The notes beneath the pieces were generated by a model, which worked only from the letters and a program-made list of their open reading frames with translations, did not search any database and had not been told where the DNA came from. From Streptomyces guryensis (lineage in GTDB: Bacteria; Actinomycetota; Actinomycetes; Streptomycetales; Streptomycetaceae), in assembly GCF_021261325.1 (NCBI RefSeq), contig NZ_JAJSBI010000001.1:124001-188000 (forward strand): a stretch of DNA of 64,000 bases. Reading direction: 5' to 3'. Every line of letters begins with the position of its first letter. The stretch's first letter is position 1. Below, piece by piece: positions 63,764-64,000 of the stretch. Made by a program: the position numbers and the translations under genes.

Positions 63764-64000
63764 CTCAGTTCCTTCCTCAATTCACGGTTGCGCACGCTTG
63801 CATACCAGGAAACCTTGATATGCGCGTATAAGTCACGGGAGAAGCGCCTAAACATGGTTTATTCCGTCGGATGGCGCAATGCCCCAGGTTCCGGAGGGTC
63901 GGACCGTAATGGATCCGGAATCCGTGTGGCGTAAATGAACGACAATCCGAAAATGGAACGGGCGTCGACATGTGTCCGGCCCACCGGAAGGGAGAGGGCC

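Overview
The window is high-GC actinobacterial chromosome, almost certainly Streptomyces. The evidence is strong third-position GC, many GTG starts, GTGA/ATGA translational couplings, LacI-family regulators beside sugar operons, a long polysaccharide operon, a type VII secretion EccD homologue, and dispersed GC-rich intergenic repeats of the kind common in this genus. The gene set (citrate synthase, CopZ/CopA, methylmalonate-semialdehyde dehydrogenase, acyl-CoA ligase, then a patch of small secreted proteins) resembles my memory of the S. coelicolor region that carries the rodlin/chaplin genes. I could not check that synteny.

Layout. 0.1-2.7 kb: a second EPSP-synthase-like gene, a HAD phosphatase and a GNAT acetyltransferase in one run. 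2.6-6.1 kb: a LysR gene that has lost its DNA-binding half, a sugar-isomerase-like barrel protein behind a MarR-GNAT fusion, and a divergent methyltransferase. 6.3-10.8 kb: a LacI regulator facing a three-gene Gfo/Idh/MocA - DUF993 - isomerase operon that looks like cyclitol or sugar catabolism. 10.8-14.1 kb: a TnpB transposon relic and an orphan eccD/EspI-like pair. 14.3-20.3 kb: a complete ribose-type operon (regulator, ATPase, fused permease/binding protein, ribokinase, pyranase). 20.4-25.2 kb: a SMI1/KNR4 protein, a RecD2 helicase with a duplicated 5' scar in front of it, and citrate synthase. 25.9-32.9 kb: copper export (CopZ/CopA), a TetR/MMPL efflux pair, an alcohol dehydrogenase, a broken GNAT and a small HTH protein. 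33.5-40.7 kb: the myo-inositol catabolic cluster, IolE-like facing iolC-aldolase-iolB-iolD-mmsA. 40.9-50.0 kb: an APC permease, a hydrolase-ABC fusion with its permease, a VWA lipoprotein and an acyl-CoA ligase. 50.1-61.6 kb: a GH26-like secreted glycosidase and a nine-gene leftward polysaccharide operon (glycosyltransferases, priming transferase, polymerase, flippase, deacetylase, Wzz-like protein, FemAB/CelD-like acyltransferase, methyltransferase). 61.9-63.8 kb: one small secreted protein and three tandem paralogous secreted proteins of about 105 residues.

How it fits together. The iol cluster takes inosose through IolE/IolD/IolB/IolC to dehydro-deoxygluconate phosphate, a barrel aldolase and MmsA. 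A similar LacI-type half-site lies upstream of both iolC and the 7.6-kb operon, so the two cyclitol-like loci may share a regulator. The polysaccharide operon has every step of a Wzx/Wzy route. Together with the tandem secreted proteins it makes the right-hand 13 kb look devoted to the cell surface. The most interesting unexplained items are the tandem secreted family, the dispersed repeat that has entered an ABC-transporter reading frame, the fused hydrolase/transporter, and the orphan type VII pair. Bases 1-146 hold no gene I can support.
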